A DNA stretch of 64,000 nucleotides, taken from positions 96,902,850 through 96,966,849 of the forward strand of contig CM075770.1 of NCBI GenBank assembly GCA_037974665.1, read 5' to 3'. Shown piece after piece: positions 1 to 11,949 of the stretch (within the stretch, counting starts at the first letter, position 1; every line of letters starts with the position of its first letter). Made by a program: the position numbers and the translations under genes. The notes under the pieces are model-generated. The model ran no database searches and was not told the origin of the DNA. It was given only the letters and a program-made list of their open reading frames with translations. The stretch comes from Ehretia macrophylla. Taxonomy: Eukaryota > Streptophyta > Magnoliopsida > Boraginales > Ehretiaceae.

Positions 1-246
1 AAATTGTTAAGGTAAAATCTAACTAACCCAAACTGCTTCCTGGGTTGGATGAACTCCTTGCAAAACAAAAGAACCAAGGGGGCTCCCGCAATTCCCACTC
101 CGACGATCAAGTCAGTTATCTACAGGAAATAGCTTGAAGGCTAAGAGAATACCAGAGTTGCAAGGTGTATATTGCGTACTTTTTGTTGTAGAACCATCTT
201 ACATTTATACCTGAGGATTGCTAGTCTCCTAGGCGGAAGTGAACTC
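1..246. mobile_element. LTR-like remnant at window edge
   Basis: The stretch holds a phrase, CGACGATCAAGTCAGT near 101-116, that recurs as CGACGCTCAAGTCAGT in the solo LTR at 8254-8964, again next to text about a short proline- or glycine-rich spacer. I infer that it is part of a related LTR that continues off the left edge. No terminus or coding region is visible. A Tourist-like MITE cuts it at 247-249. Confidence 0.4.
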
Positions 247-249
247 TTA

Positions 250-562
250 GGTAGCGATTGGTACACTGGAATGGATTTGAACAGGAATGGAATGAGCCAC
301 GGAATGGAATGAAATTGGGAATAGAATGAACTTGGGAATGCGAATAACATGTTTGGTATGCTCTAAGAATTAAGAATAGTAATGTGAATGACTTGTATAA
401 TATGATAAAATTATATTTTTATTATTATAGTATTAAAAATAAGAATAAATATAAACATAACCGTAAACAATATAAACATAAATAATAATAATAATAATAA
501 TAACAAAATAAAAATAAACAATAACAATAATAATAATAATAACAACAACAACAACAACAATA

Positions 563-609
<47 letters not shown>

Positions 610-1350
610 TAATAATTATTATTAATAACAAAATAAAAATAAAAATAAAATTAATAATAACAATAATAATAACAACAACAATTATTATTATTATTATTAT
701 CATTATTAAATTGGTATTATTATTATTATTTTCATTTTTATTTTTATCATTATTATTTTACTTTATTATTATAATTATTATTATTATTATTATTATTATT
801 TAGTCACTATTATTATTTTTTATTTTTGTTCTTATTATTATTTTATTTATTTATTTATTTATTTATTCGTATTATTATTATTGTCATTTTTAATTTTATT
901 TTATTTTTATAATTATTATTATTTTCATAATAATATTATTATATTTTTAATTATTATTATTATTATTATTATTTAATCACTATTATTATTTTTTATTTTT
1001 GTTTTTATTATTATTTTTATTTTCATTATAATTTTCATAATAATTATTATTATTATTATTTTATAATAATAATTATTATATTTTTTAATTAGTATTATTA
1101 TTATTGTAAAACAAATTATTTATAAAAGTTATGTTATATAAGGGTATGATAGTCAAGTTTATTCCCAAACACATGGAAATGGGTCATTCCCATGTATTTG
1201 GTCTGAAATAACTATTCTCATGTATGTGGGAATGAGATTCCCTTAGAAATGACATTTTCAAGTTCATTTCCTCATACCAAACATGAGAATTAAAATAAAA
1301 TTGAGAATATCATTTTATTCTCAACTCATTCTCATATAACAATCACTGCC
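250..1350. mobile_element. Tourist-like (PIF/Harbinger) MITE hosting a giant AAT/ATT repeat
   Basis: The left end GGTAGCGATTG and the inverted right end GGCAGTGATTG match at 9 of 11 bases, and both ends are flanked by TTA (247-249 and 1351-1353), the usual PIF/Harbinger target duplication. Subterminal DNA is rich in GGGAATGA-type words on the left and their complements on the right. The centre (about 480-1110) is almost pure AAT, AAC and ATT trinucleotide repeat. No transposase is encoded; the long poly-isoleucine minus-strand frame at 425-703 is only the microsatellite read as protein. At 1.1 kb it is long for a MITE because of the repeat expansion. Confidence 0.65.
480..1110. repeat. AAT-then-ATT microsatellite, potential long hairpin
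   Basis: The first part (about 480-690) is AAT/AAC-rich and the second (about 680-1110) is ATT-rich, so the two halves are imperfect reverse complements. Short interruptions such as CAAAATAAAAATAA have counterparts in the other half. This is what expansion of an already palindromic MITE would give. Confidence 0.85.
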
Positions 1351-1941
1351 TTAAAGATTATCACTCCAAAGAGTCCATCCATATATGGGCTTCTTGAGTC
1401 ATGCTTATCCTTATCAGGATGATATTTTGCATGTGTATGCTTACTCTGCCGCCCCCAACAAGTTCGGGGCTCAGAGAATGACAAGGTTATTGTCAATGGG
1501 CTGATTTTTCAGGACTAGAGCCCCACCCATATCAACGAGAGAGAGAAAAGAGGATAACAACGGGGAGTTAACTGTTTAACAATCTGAAATGTTTATGACT
1601 TTGTGGACTAAGTTGTGTAGAATATAGGTCTGCATGTGGACCATCCTCAACAATCATCTAAACATAACATCCATCCAGAATAGTGTGGAAAATTTCCAGT
1701 GAAGTCTTTTAACAATGATGAGTCTACATATAGAAAAGTACTTGTCAACGTGCTCCATATATATAGGGGTTCTATTTACCATGTCCTCTTGGGCAAAACA
1801 ACTTAAATCCGATAGTGTGCTCAAAATATTCCTAGTTATCACAATTGCTCCTCCACAACCCCGGAACTTCACCAATTTGTTACGATTTTGAGAATGAATT
1901 TATAGTGCACTAATACTTCTGTCCTTCGATCAAAAAATGAA
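1351..1941. other. Spacer with no recognised gene
   Basis: A 73-residue minus-strand frame lies at 1654-1875, with a short cysteine/glycine start, but I recognise no family and see no supporting splice sites. The segment 1380-1560 is less AT-rich than its surroundings and may be an old gene or transposon fragment. Confidence 0.3.
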
Positions 1942-2374
1942 GGGTAAAGGTAAAATACCCCTTGTTATTAATCTAAAGTTAATGTTTGTCCGCTATGATA
2001 CTAAACTAGCTAATACTCTACTGTGACAGTTTTAAATGGGGGCTTTTAAGGGTGGGCTGCGGGGTGGGGCGTACTACTGGTTTGGGAGATGGGGGTATTC
2101 TTTTATTATTCTTTTTATTTTTAAAATTTTGAAATGACTATTATATCTAATTAAGGGTAATTTTGGTCTATAACATAGTTATCTTAAATGAATCACTCCT
2201 AAATTTGGAATTAGCTAAGTAGAGCACATATTCTATTAATTTAGACGATTTTTTTAATGGAGATGATAGTTTGTACCATTTTTCTAGACCATAGGGGCTA
2301 TTAGCTAGTTTAGGAACCATAGAAGGCTAACGTACATTTTAGATAAATTAAAGTAAATATTTTGTCTTTTATGC
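1942..2374. mobile_element. MULE-type MITE (433 bp)
   Basis: The ends form an imperfect inverted repeat of about 75 bp. The best block is CTAAACTAGCTAATA at the inner left side, with its complement near 2295-2310 at the right. Flanks are AAAAATGAA (1933-1941) and AAAAATAAA (2375-2383), 8 of 9 bases, fitting the 9-bp target duplication of Mutator-like elements, though A-rich flanks make chance agreement easier. No coding region is seen. The ends resemble those of the better-supported elements at 35132 and 39913. Confidence 0.55.
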
Positions 2375-3110
2375 AAAAATAAATAACAAATCTTTGATTC
2401 GAAATTGAATATCACTTTTGACCTTAGGTCAAACTAACAATTTTATTAGATTTTTTTTACATCGATTCGTCCATTTTTGTAGAACTTGTCGTTAACTTGA
2501 GAAATTAATATTATCTTATAGATTGTACGCGGTTTCAAAGCTTTTGTGAAACTGATGCAGAATATTATTGTGATAAAGCACTTGTTTAGCGGGAAAAGCC
2601 AAAAGTATATTCAATTCATTATATTATCAGCTTCTGTTGTTATTGTTGATTGAAGACATTGAAGCAAATTACACAAGTGGAAGGCGAAAAGTTGTTCTTC
2701 AGATAGTTAGAACCCAAAAAGAAAAAAAAGAAAGAAAAAAAAAACAAAGGAAAAGAACATAGTTCTTGCGAGTATGGAACTTTGTTTCTCTATTTGTAGG
2801 AAAGCTAAATTTTATTTTCTTTTGCCAAAATTTATACTAAAACTTGATATCATATTAATCTAATAACCTATTACGATTTATAAGAATGTGGTTTACTATT
2901 ATGAACGCATTAGATTACTTAATTTTTAATATCCTCTTAGATTTGGAAGAAATTTTCCTTGCACTTTCAGGTACAAATTCCTAGCTTACCCTGCCCAATC
3001 CACTGCAAAGTATGTTCCTTTTTCTTTTTCTTCTTCTTTTTTTTTTTTGGTCAGAATGTATATTTCATTTGACATAAACAAATGTAGCCAATACTTGCAG
3101 CCTTAGAGTG
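2375..3110. other. AT-rich spacer
   Basis: Only A- and T-rich intergenic sequence is visible, with a purine-rich tract (about 2708-2755) and a short poly-T near 3037-3048. I see no gene, no splice-supported exon and no clear transposon end. Confidence 0.5.
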
Positions 3111-3955
3111 AGCAGCAAACAAGGGCTAGAACATGAGAGGGGATGTTGAGCTGGCATATGGGACAATTCGGTTGAATCGTGGGTTAAGAAAAATGAGTTT
3201 GACTAGGTACACATATTTAGTGGACTAAGTTAGGTTGGACTCATTTCTTAGAATATAGGACCCAACTCGACCCACGAACCCGCTACCAAGAGTCACGAGC
3301 TGGGTTGGGCTAGGCTGGACCAACCCATTTTTTTGTGATTAGTGTGTTCTGAATTTTAATAGTTAGATTAATAACGAAAAAAAAACTTAAACTTAACTTT
3401 TTTTATTAAAAAATTAATTTAATGATTAACGAGACATAAGATGATTGATAATATTAATATAAATGATAAAATATTACATAACAAATCACAAGTTCACGAA
3501 ACACAAATATATTAGTAATATAAACATAAAAAAATAGAATATTACATAAGCGCTTGAAGAAAATTGGTGGAGAAGTTCTCTATTTTATTATGCTTGTTAT
3601 GCGGGTGCTAGACCTGCTGGTGGTAGTTGAATAATTATTTCATGATTGAGGATATTTGAATCTTGAGATACAAGATGTCTTATAGGCATTACAATTCCAA
3701 ATTCACGACGAAATATAAATTTACGTTGACAATAGTTACAAATTATATGCCCATATTTTTCAAAGTACACAAAATGATTTCAAACATCTGAATGTAATCG
3801 TTGTGAAATATTTTCTTCTCTCATGGTCATAGTTATTGTGTATTAATCTCTTGTAGTAAAATGAAAGTTTTAATAGGTAGTAAAATAAATATATAATATT
3901 GCAGTCTAATGAAGTTGAATACACTAACTATTTATATTCATTCTATAAATATTGT

Positions 3956-3991
<36 letters not shown>

Positions 3992-4441
3992 TTGGTCTAG
4001 CTAAGCCTTAACAAGTGAAGAAAAGTGTAGATTTGATACATTTTTCAACTTTGACTTTATAGACATATATTTTTTGAATTAAAGTTACAAGTTGTATTTC
4101 ACAATATTGTAGAAAAGATTTGATGACAAGTTATTTCATATCAACTTAAAAAATAAATTTGCTATTTGTTATTATTAGATTGTTTTCTTTTTAAAAATAG
4201 TTACTACAACTTGTTAGTTTAGCTTAAAAAAATAGTTACTAGTTGTTATCATAATGCATAATATTCAATTTTTGTAATAAATAGGCTCCAATTGTACTTA
4301 ATTTGTGTTGGATCCAAGTCGGGCTCAAATAGGTCTTATCTGGGCTCAAGTTGTGACTGAGCTGAGTTGGACTTCTAGTTGGGCTGGCCTGAGTTGGGTT
4401 TGGACTTAAATGGGCTGGGTTAAAAAATATATGACTAACTC
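3110..4441 (-). mobile_element. hAT-like element, left part, with BED zinc-finger fragment
   Basis: Minus-strand translation of about 3600-3840 gives a decayed BED-type zinc finger: a V-W-N-H-F block, then a C-x2-C pair (CNYC), as at the N-terminus of hAT transposases. No long open frame survives. Repeats of GGGCTGGGTT and GGGCTC flavour near 3295-3335 and 4315-4425 look like subterminal hAT repeats. The element appears to resume after the solo LTR at 6963, where the same GGGCTGAGTTG-type text reappears. Terminal inverted repeats were not resolved. Confidence 0.45.
3957..3988. repeat. TA dinucleotide microsatellite
   Basis: About 30 bp of alternating TA/AT inside the hAT-like region. Confidence 0.9.
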
Positions 4442-6957
4442 TGTAACGCTCCAATCCCTCACGAGACCGGAGGCTCTAATGACCATGCTATTCTCAACCC
4501 AATACCAAGCCCGGTCACAAAATTTTTCCTAATGGTTAAGTCCGGACCCGACACACGAACAGAGTCTCCCCTATACCGTAGACATTCTGAAAACCTGTAA
4601 ACACTCAATAAAGCCACAACATAACAAGACATTCATTTATAACTAAAGATCTTAGCTTTAAGGCCATCCGAGCCTTAAGACATACAAACAGTTTAGATAC
4701 AGACAAGCATGCATTCATAACTTAACTTCTTCACAAAACCGCTTATCATGCCACTCCATGATAGCTTTTAAGTATTCTTAGAAATTGAAAACAACCAGTC
4801 ATTCACTCCCAATCATGCGAAGAAGCTAATAGCAGAAATATAAGTTATTACATGCCATGGTTCTAAATCTACCACTACAACATCTATCCCTCAATTTGCA
4901 AACTATATAATATACACATATCACTTAGGTTACAAAATAGAACATAAAGTAAAGAAAACAAGTCCTACTCTCATCAACAAGAACATAGTCCACCTCAGGC
5001 AACTAGACACAGCAACTAATGCAACTCCTCCAACTGTGCCACCTGAAATATGTTAGCGAGGTATGAGCAACCACTGTTGCCCAGTGAGGAATAAGGTCCG
5101 GGGGCGTGCAATGCAACAGGTAATACAGTTAAACAACAATAGCAATTAAACAATTCAAGAAACAATGATAGCTTCAATAACTACACATTTAAAAGGATAC
5201 ATTTCATATAACCCCTATACTCCAATCTTTACTGGGTCTTCATTCACGATCCACGAACCACGATCATGATCACGATAAACCGGTATAACCCCAAACACTC
5301 CAGTGGATGTACTCCGGATGTACCCCGATAATCCTACGACCCAACATCCCCTGGCAATCTCCGGACCAGGCGAATGAGGGACTAGGGCACGGAGTTTGAA
5401 TATCCACTGGCAAGCCCTCTGCCGCCCAGCCGATATTCAACACATCCGCCCCTGACACTATGGTTGCACAACCACTATGCAATGCACTTTACAATGGCAA
5501 GTTAATGTCAATAATATAAGCAATAACACATAGGAGGATCAACAAAGTAGGTTGACCTCGATGCAGTTAGAATAGAAACAATTATATAAGCAAATAAGCA
5601 GTTTTACAAAGGGACATATACAAGGTAAGCATAGAATCATACCAAAAGCTCCAAATCAACTTGAAACCACATATAAACACTCAAGAAGTCATGCCATGGG
5701 CTTAGTAGCATGAGTCAACTGAAAATGCACCTAAACTCCTTTGTTTTTCAAACTATTTCTCTTCCAAACCAAAGTTAATGATTCACGTTCGAGGGGAAAC
5801 TACATCAATCCTCTAATTAACCCCTAAGGTACCCTTTCAACCCACAATTAAGCCCGATCACCCGCAATTGCCCCGAAAACCCCAAATTCCCTCTTATAGC
5901 TTTAAACTACACGTACCTCATCCGGGCTTCAAACAAGGGTTATCAAAGCTTCTATAGCACCTAGGTAGCCTAAGAATACTAAAAGTAAAGCCCGAATCCA
6001 CCCGGATTCGCCTTAACCCCGAAACCCCTTTATTAAAGTCGACTATTTTACGTTTTATGCGATATTAGAGCAATTCAAGTGCACGGGGATATTAGACTAC
6101 CTTCATTAGCACCTAAGGCATATATTAGGAGTGTTGAATCAAGCCAATACGTGCAATTTCACAAAACCCTAGAAAAACATCTCTATTCACCTCATAAATC
6201 AAACTAACGATTCTAACCGTTTAAAAAGCGAAACAATGGCTCAAATATGTTCTCTAGCACTTATAAACAAGGTATAATAGCATAGATAATCAATACAATA
6301 GCATTTGGTCACATTTTCAACAAATCAAGAAAATAGCAACTATTTTAAAATGCGAAAATAAGCCGTGAAATCCCTCACCAATCCGCTTAGGAACTCTCGG
6401 GAAGCTAGCAAACACCCTAAACTACTTGCTCCTAGCTTGGCTTGGCTTGGCTTGAAGATTTGTTGAGCAAAAATCTCTATTTCTCCTCCTATGCTATTCT
6501 CGGATTTGCTACAGTAATTCCTGCATCTTCTCTCTTTTTTTTTGTGTTTTGTTAAGTTATGAGCTAGGTGGTGTTGTATAAGCATATATATTAAATGGGG
6601 TCAAGTTAGGTGCTTAGTGGTCCACTAAAATGAACGTTGATAACCTTAAAACAAGCCTAAGGTGAAGAATATATGCTAGCTAATTAAATTACTAAGTTAT
6701 GTTACGTAACACTATTCATTGAACCATTAAAATATTTTCTAAACGAGTGCTCCTATCGCTCCTAGCTCAATTGCACATTTTTTCCATTCCTTTAACAATT
6801 AATATGATTTAATAAAAATGCTAATTCACTAATATAATGCAGGTTAAAAATGGAATGAATAGTGACCAAGAAAGACAACAGGTAAAGCACAGAATTTAAT
6901 GCGCAATTAATGGATGCAACATTTAAAAATGTGTACGGTAGAATCTCGGGCATCACA
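4442..6957 (-). mobile_element. Solo LTR of a long-LTR retrotransposon family (2.5 kb)
   Basis: On the plus strand the unit starts TGTAACGCTCC and ends GGGCATCACA, and it is flanked by identical 5-bp sequences AACTC (4437-4441 and 6958-6962). No internal LTR duplication, primer-binding site or polyprotein is present, so it reads as a solo LTR left by LTR-LTR recombination. Read on the minus strand it shares landmarks with the copies at 28803, 43920 and 52999: a CTCACTG...GCTCAC...TTTCAGG block, and a TACATCCGGAGTACATCCACTGG block that closely matches the copy at 43920. The 70-residue frame at 5270-5482 lies in that block and is not evidence of a gene. Long LTRs suggest a Ty3/gypsy lineage, but no coding region proves it. 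Confidence 0.8.
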
Positions 6958-7115
6958 AACTCGGTCCGCCTATATGTGGTGGGCTGAGTTGAATCGAGCC
7001 CACTTTCAACTGAATTGGGATGAGTTCGAATTTTCGTGTGATAGGCTGAAGTGGGCCTGTGTCGGCCTTGTTCAAATGCCACCTCGAGAGAGGGGGATGG
7101 GAAATCCAATCAGCA
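6958..7115. mobile_element. hAT-like element, right part
   Basis: Directly after the solo LTR and its target duplication the sequence returns to GGGCTGAGTTG and GGCCTGTGTCGGCC text resembling 3290-3335 and 4315-4440. I take this as the other side of the element into which the LTR inserted. Its outer boundary is uncertain. Confidence 0.35.
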
Positions 7116-8253
7116 AGAAGTGAGTAACTTTTAGCTAGCTTAGCAATATAGTCGGACATTCTAGTAATTGATAGTTTTACAATTTTTAAATTTTTAAAAG
7201 CTAACTAAATTATTAAAGTAAACTATAAGGTTAGGAATATTATCAATATTTCTACTTTTGTATGATTTGGTGCATCATTCTAAATATAAAACAAAGAAAG
7301 AAAAAGAAAAAAAAATGGTTGTTGCAACTTGGAATATTAGAGGTGATCCATGTCTCTATAGGATATGAAGGGTCGTTAGGTGGAAAGATTGAGGATAAGC
7401 TGGAAAAAGGTCAGCAAAATGTAAAAAGAAATTAATTTGTATTAAAGTACAATCAAACTGAAGCTTAACAGCTTTAATTAAGAGTATTTTATACAAAAGG
7501 AAGATTTGAAAAAGAAAAGATGGTTGCGTGGAAGCTTAGTGGATAGAATGTGCTTTTAATTTGTCTACTGCGTCAACTAAGAAAATCTATCGTCTCTTGA
7601 GGGACATGAGGAGACTATGATTACTGAAAGGACAGATTTGTGATGTTGGAACTTAAAAGCTCCCAATCTGTTTCGGTTCTATGCAACTGATACACACCTT
7701 TTTTTTTTTTTCTTTTCTCTTTAATAACGATTAGTTCACACTAAATAAGATCACATTAATTAAATTCATTTTAAATTTATAATTAATTTTTGAGTTACAA
7801 AGACAAGCTGCAATGCATGATTCAAAAGAAACAACTATTATACAATATTTGTAATAAAATGTTATAAACTCGAACTCAGAACTTTTGTCGCACTTGCTAC
7901 CCAATCAAGTGAGATACACTTCTTGAAGACAACGTAATTTAATAGTTGGGTCTCGTTCTTTTACTTTGTTTTATTTCCTTCCATTTTAGTCAGGGCACTT
8001 AATCTTAGGTAAAAAGGCCAAGTAAGGCATTTCATATTGCTCTATGAAGATATAAAGCCGCTATGATAATATCGTTTGCCCATATGTGACAAATTGGTAC
8101 GTATTCAACGGGATTTTGTGTAAAAATAGGACCATTTGTTTCAAGTCATAATATACTTATTCTCCTATGAAGTATTGGTAAATGAACATGCACGTTCAGT
8201 ATTAATGTTAATAAATCATGTTGGTAGAAATGCTCAAAAAGTTAGCTTATTGA
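7116..8253. other. Spacer, nothing recognised
   Basis: AT-rich intergenic DNA with poly-A and poly-T tracts (7290-7316, 7699-7712). No open frame, tRNA or transposon end that I can support. Confidence 0.5.
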
Positions 8254-8964
8254 TGTAAACGTCAAAATTTATAATTACGAATTTTGGGTCACCAGCAACC
8301 TGTAAAGACAGAAAGCGGAAGAGCAGCGTGAATCTTGGGACACCGGTGTGGTGCCAGCCAAAGATACTTCGACGCTCAAGTCAGTAGTTTATCGAAAAGA
8401 TAAGAATGCGAAGAAAATATAGAGATAATAGAGGAGTCTACAGTAGTTTCAGCGTCGATGTACGAAGTGTTGGCCGTAAATATCCAGGTTGTAGATATGT
8501 AGGTTGTGGATATGTAGAAGGGAAAGGGAGAGTATTGCTAGATGTAGCGAATACTCGATCCCCTTTCTTAGTGTAGGCGCGACCTACTTATAGGCGTGGG
8601 TAGGCCAAGAGTCACAAACTCCTAGACTACCTTGGGCGAGTAATCGCTTATCTGTAGGATAGGGTGATCTTATCCCGAGTTTGTCGATCGTCATCCACTC
8701 CTAGTTGTCTAGGACTCTTTGATCGTTTATCCGAAGATGTCCGGTAGAGTCCAAGTTATACTCGAGTGCGTCTCTAGTAGTCCACGTAGGACGGCATAGC
8801 CATGCGGGCCAGGCCAAGGGCCTTAGGCCTTTAGTGACCTACTACAAGGGTAGGCCGCGATCCGTGGTGCGATAGATAGGCCTTAGCCCAAATTATGTGT
8901 CAATCAACGTCAAGTGACCCGTTGTGGTTAGACCATGGGTTCAAGCCCAATTTTGGCGTCAACA
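8254..8964. mobile_element. Solo LTR (711 bp) with 5-bp target duplication
   Basis: The unit starts TGTAAACGTCAAAATT and ends AATTTTGGCGTCAACA, which are imperfect inverted complements with TG...CA ends. ATTGA flanks both sides (8249-8253 and 8965-8969). The inside is GC-richer than the surroundings and contains CGACGCTCAAGTCAGTA, a phrase also present at the window edge (101-116). No internal domain or coding sequence is present, so this is a solo LTR; the orientation and lineage are not determined. Confidence 0.8.
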
Positions 8965-10230
8965 ATTGACTGATTCGAAGTCATAATTGTTTGATCCTCC
9001 TTTAAAGCTCATTAACTTGTGTCACACTATTTTTGTATCCACTCGTGTCAGATCTTAATTATCAATATATGTTTACATTTTCACTAATCAAATTAATTAG
9101 CTGATTAGATAGACATTTGTGAAGAGATAAGATAAAGTGATATATATACCCACCGAATTCCATAAGTTCACTATTGAAAAGCGTGGCAAGAGAACGAATT
9201 CAACTTGTTAAGGATCAGCAATTGAACGACCGGTCCCTTTGCGAATAACAATTATTAAAGATTTCTAATTGAGACATTTTATAATACGCAAATTTACAAG
9301 TTTACATTCACAAATTTATGTCATTTTATGTTCCAGCCAATGGATTTTTCTGTTTTTTAAAAGGAATTAAAGAAGGGTTAATTCTACAAAACAATCTACA
9401 TTTCCACACTCTTGCCCCCTCTCTAACAAAACTTTAGCATGTGAGGTTGACTCTTTTTTTTTTTTTTTTACCTTTTCAAGGAGGCTAACGCCGTGAATTG
9501 ACTAATCCACCGCAGAGATATTGCATTCTTTTTTTTTTATCTCCATCCTCAAATGCAGAAAACTATACCTGATTTAGATATTGCAGGATTCGATTTTGAA
9601 TCGGTCTTAAAACATATCACATAGATTCAACTAAACAAGACGGCTAAATAATTAAATTTATTTGTTGTAGCTAATCCTTGGAATTATTTACATATTGCGC
9701 ATACTTTGTTGTTACATGCATCTAAAATATTACTTTTATAGATTCCTCCTCTACAAGATGGGTTCTGATTCTTCTAAAAGATTGGTTTCTGCTTTTGATC
9801 TTGGACTTTAGGATTGGAACCCAATTAAGTAATGCTTTCGTAGATCTAGTAGAATTTGGCCTTAGAATTCGATTAGTATGCAAATTTGTATTGAAATAGT
9901 TAATATATAGCAGTTCTTGTTTTCTGTTGAATCAAAAATGTATTTAAATTACCATAATTCAGCTTATAACCAGCATGTCACATTTACTTGAAGACGTCAA
10001 TGTTTTGAACAAAAACATGATAGTTTAACAAACCACAAGGAGTCTGTTAAGTGATTTTTGTAATACATGGAGGTATTATGCAATTACGACAAACTACAAG
10101 GGGTTTTAGCTAGTCTCCTATATTTTGACAAAAAAAAAAAAAGAATAGAAAACGATTAATATCCTATATCCATAATTCATTTTTCCTATGACCAGTTCTT
10201 TCAAATAATTTTAGACCTCATATATTATGT
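8965..10230. other. Spacer with a possible single MULE end
   Basis: Mostly AT-rich DNA with no gene seen. Around 10010-10130 the text (ACTACAAGGGGTTTTAGCTAG) resembles the inverted-repeat ends of the MULE-type elements in this window, but I found no partner end or target duplication. Confidence 0.4.
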
Positions 10231-10514
10231 TGGGCTAATACTTGTGTTAGCCGACTGTAAACTATTTAGTTCCTTAACTTTTCAAATAAACCTTTTAGTT
10301 CTTGGATTAATATTAGTTGGTTATCGTTAGTCTTTTGTTCAGATCTCATCCAAAATCTAATAGAAAGTGTACAAGTGGATCATGTGATTGTAATTTTGTA
10401 TATAATGAAGGGCATTTTCGCCAGAAACAGTTTTAATACCCGAAGTGGCCCCATTTTCTTCATTATATATCCAATCCCTAATCCCTCTTTCAATCAAAAA
10501 CCCCTAACCCATTT

Positions 10515-10850
10515 TTGGGCTTTCACTTTGCTACAATTAGCTTCAATTTTCGTATGGAATCTTTATGTAATTGCAAGAAACCTACGAAGATGATCACATC
10601 CTGGATAGATTTCAACCTTGACATAAGGTTTCTTTGTTGTGAAAAATTTGGAGATGGTGATTCATGTGGATATCTATTTGGATTGATCTCCTATGTGCGA
10701 GAATAATGGTTGATACCTAAATTACTCAGGTACATAGAGCAAAAAGATTTTGGATTGGGCAAACAAAAGAGGTGGATGAAGATGATTAAGATAGTGATGT
10801 ATGCCATGTTGTTCTTTGCGTTTGCGAAATGATTTGGATTGACCATACTA
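10515..10850 (+). pseudogene. Decayed GRF-type zinc-finger fragment
   Basis: A plus-strand frame starting at 10557 reads C-N-C-K-K, then a T-S-W-x-D block, an R-F-L-x-C block, and C-G-Y-L-F. This is the order of the GRF zinc finger (C-x-C ... W ... R-F-x-C ... C), found in topoisomerases and in many short plant proteins of transposon origin. The frame breaks at the stop near 10704-10706; related residues (a basic K-K/R-W stretch) continue out of frame to about 10850. Repeated words such as TTAGTTCCTTAACTTTTCAAATAA upstream (10255-10320) suggest a mobile-element setting. I infer a dead, transposon-associated copy. Confidence 0.5.
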
Positions 10851-11363
10851 CATACAAAATGAATCCAACTTCGTAAGGAGTGAGACGTATCGAGATTGAT
10901 TATTAAAATGTGTAATATATTTGTGATGTAGTATTTGCTTTAGGTCTCTCTTTAACTAAAATAAATAAGAAATTTCAATTTCAAATCCAGGACAAGATCA
11001 TGAGTTCTTCTAATATGACTCCTTTCACCCTTTCTTATATATTGAAATTTTTATCATATAAACAAGATAGTTTATATTTAATACATTTATTCTTATACAG
11101 AGAAGGGATGAATGAGTAACATAAAATATTATTCTTATTCTAACATTCTAACATTGTATTTCAGCTATTCATTTTAATTTTAATTACAAAAGATGGAAGA
11201 AAAAGTGAAACATTAGATAATTTGAGTATAATAGATAAATTAAATATAGTGTTTTTTTGTCAAAAGGATCATGTCTTATTTACAATCATTCGATGCCAGT
11301 TGAGTAACGAGTACTCGGCACAATATTAGTATGTAACAAATTAAGCAAAAGAGTGGGACAACA
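10851..11363. other. AT-rich spacer
   Basis: No gene or element boundary recognised. Several short AT-rich frames occur by chance. Confidence 0.4.
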
Positions 11364-11497
11364 GCTATGCCAATCAACAAGTAACACAAGCCGTCGGATT
11401 TGTTTTGCAACACAATCTGCAACGTTAGTAGCTACGCCAATCAACAGGTAACACAAGCCGTCGGGTTTATTTTGTAACTTAATTTGCAACGTTATTC
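11364..11497. repeat. Two-copy 67-bp tandem repeat
   Basis: The units 11364-11430 and 11431-11497 both read GCTAYGCCAATCAACARGTA... ACAAGCCGTCGG...TTGCAACGTTA with few differences. No coding role is apparent; the minus-strand frame across it mirrors the repeat. Confidence 0.85.
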
Positions 11498-11859
11498 ACA
11501 GCACGGGGTATTATAGTTCTCTGAATACTGCGGATATGATCTAGCATAGCCACGAATATCTTTAACGATATAAGAAGAGTTCCATCTTGCAGATAACAAA
11601 GAAAAAGGTAAAATTACCTAACCAAACTCTTTACAATCAGTCTCAAACACGACATTAAAAAAGCCGCATGACTAAGTTAAGAGAGTATTTTATTTTGTTT
11701 TTCTTTTTTTGGGTGGGGGCTTACGTAGCTTTTGAACTATAGCACACGATAACACACCCCTCCCAACCCACCAACACACACGCCCAATAAACACTAACGA
11801 TCAATGGTAATATAATATTACTGATCTACATGCATCCAAACACATGCATACACATACAA

Positions 11860-11890
11860 CCACTATATATATATATATATATATATATAT
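11860..11890. repeat. AT dinucleotide microsatellite
   Basis: About 30 bp of alternating AT upstream of the TGA gene. Confidence 0.9.
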
Positions 11891-11949
11891 TTTCTTTTTT
11901 GTCAATATGATTGTGCATATCTAATACATTACATTATATCGTAATTTTA

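Noticed and set aside
425-703. 92-residue minus-strand frame rich in isoleucine and cysteine
   Set aside because: It is the AAT/AAC microsatellite read as codons.
5270-5482. Shared peptide-like block G-V-H-P-E-Y in frames at 5270-5482 and 45756-46025
   Set aside because: The similarity comes from the shared LTR DNA. Neither frame has a good start or a domain, so no gene is called.
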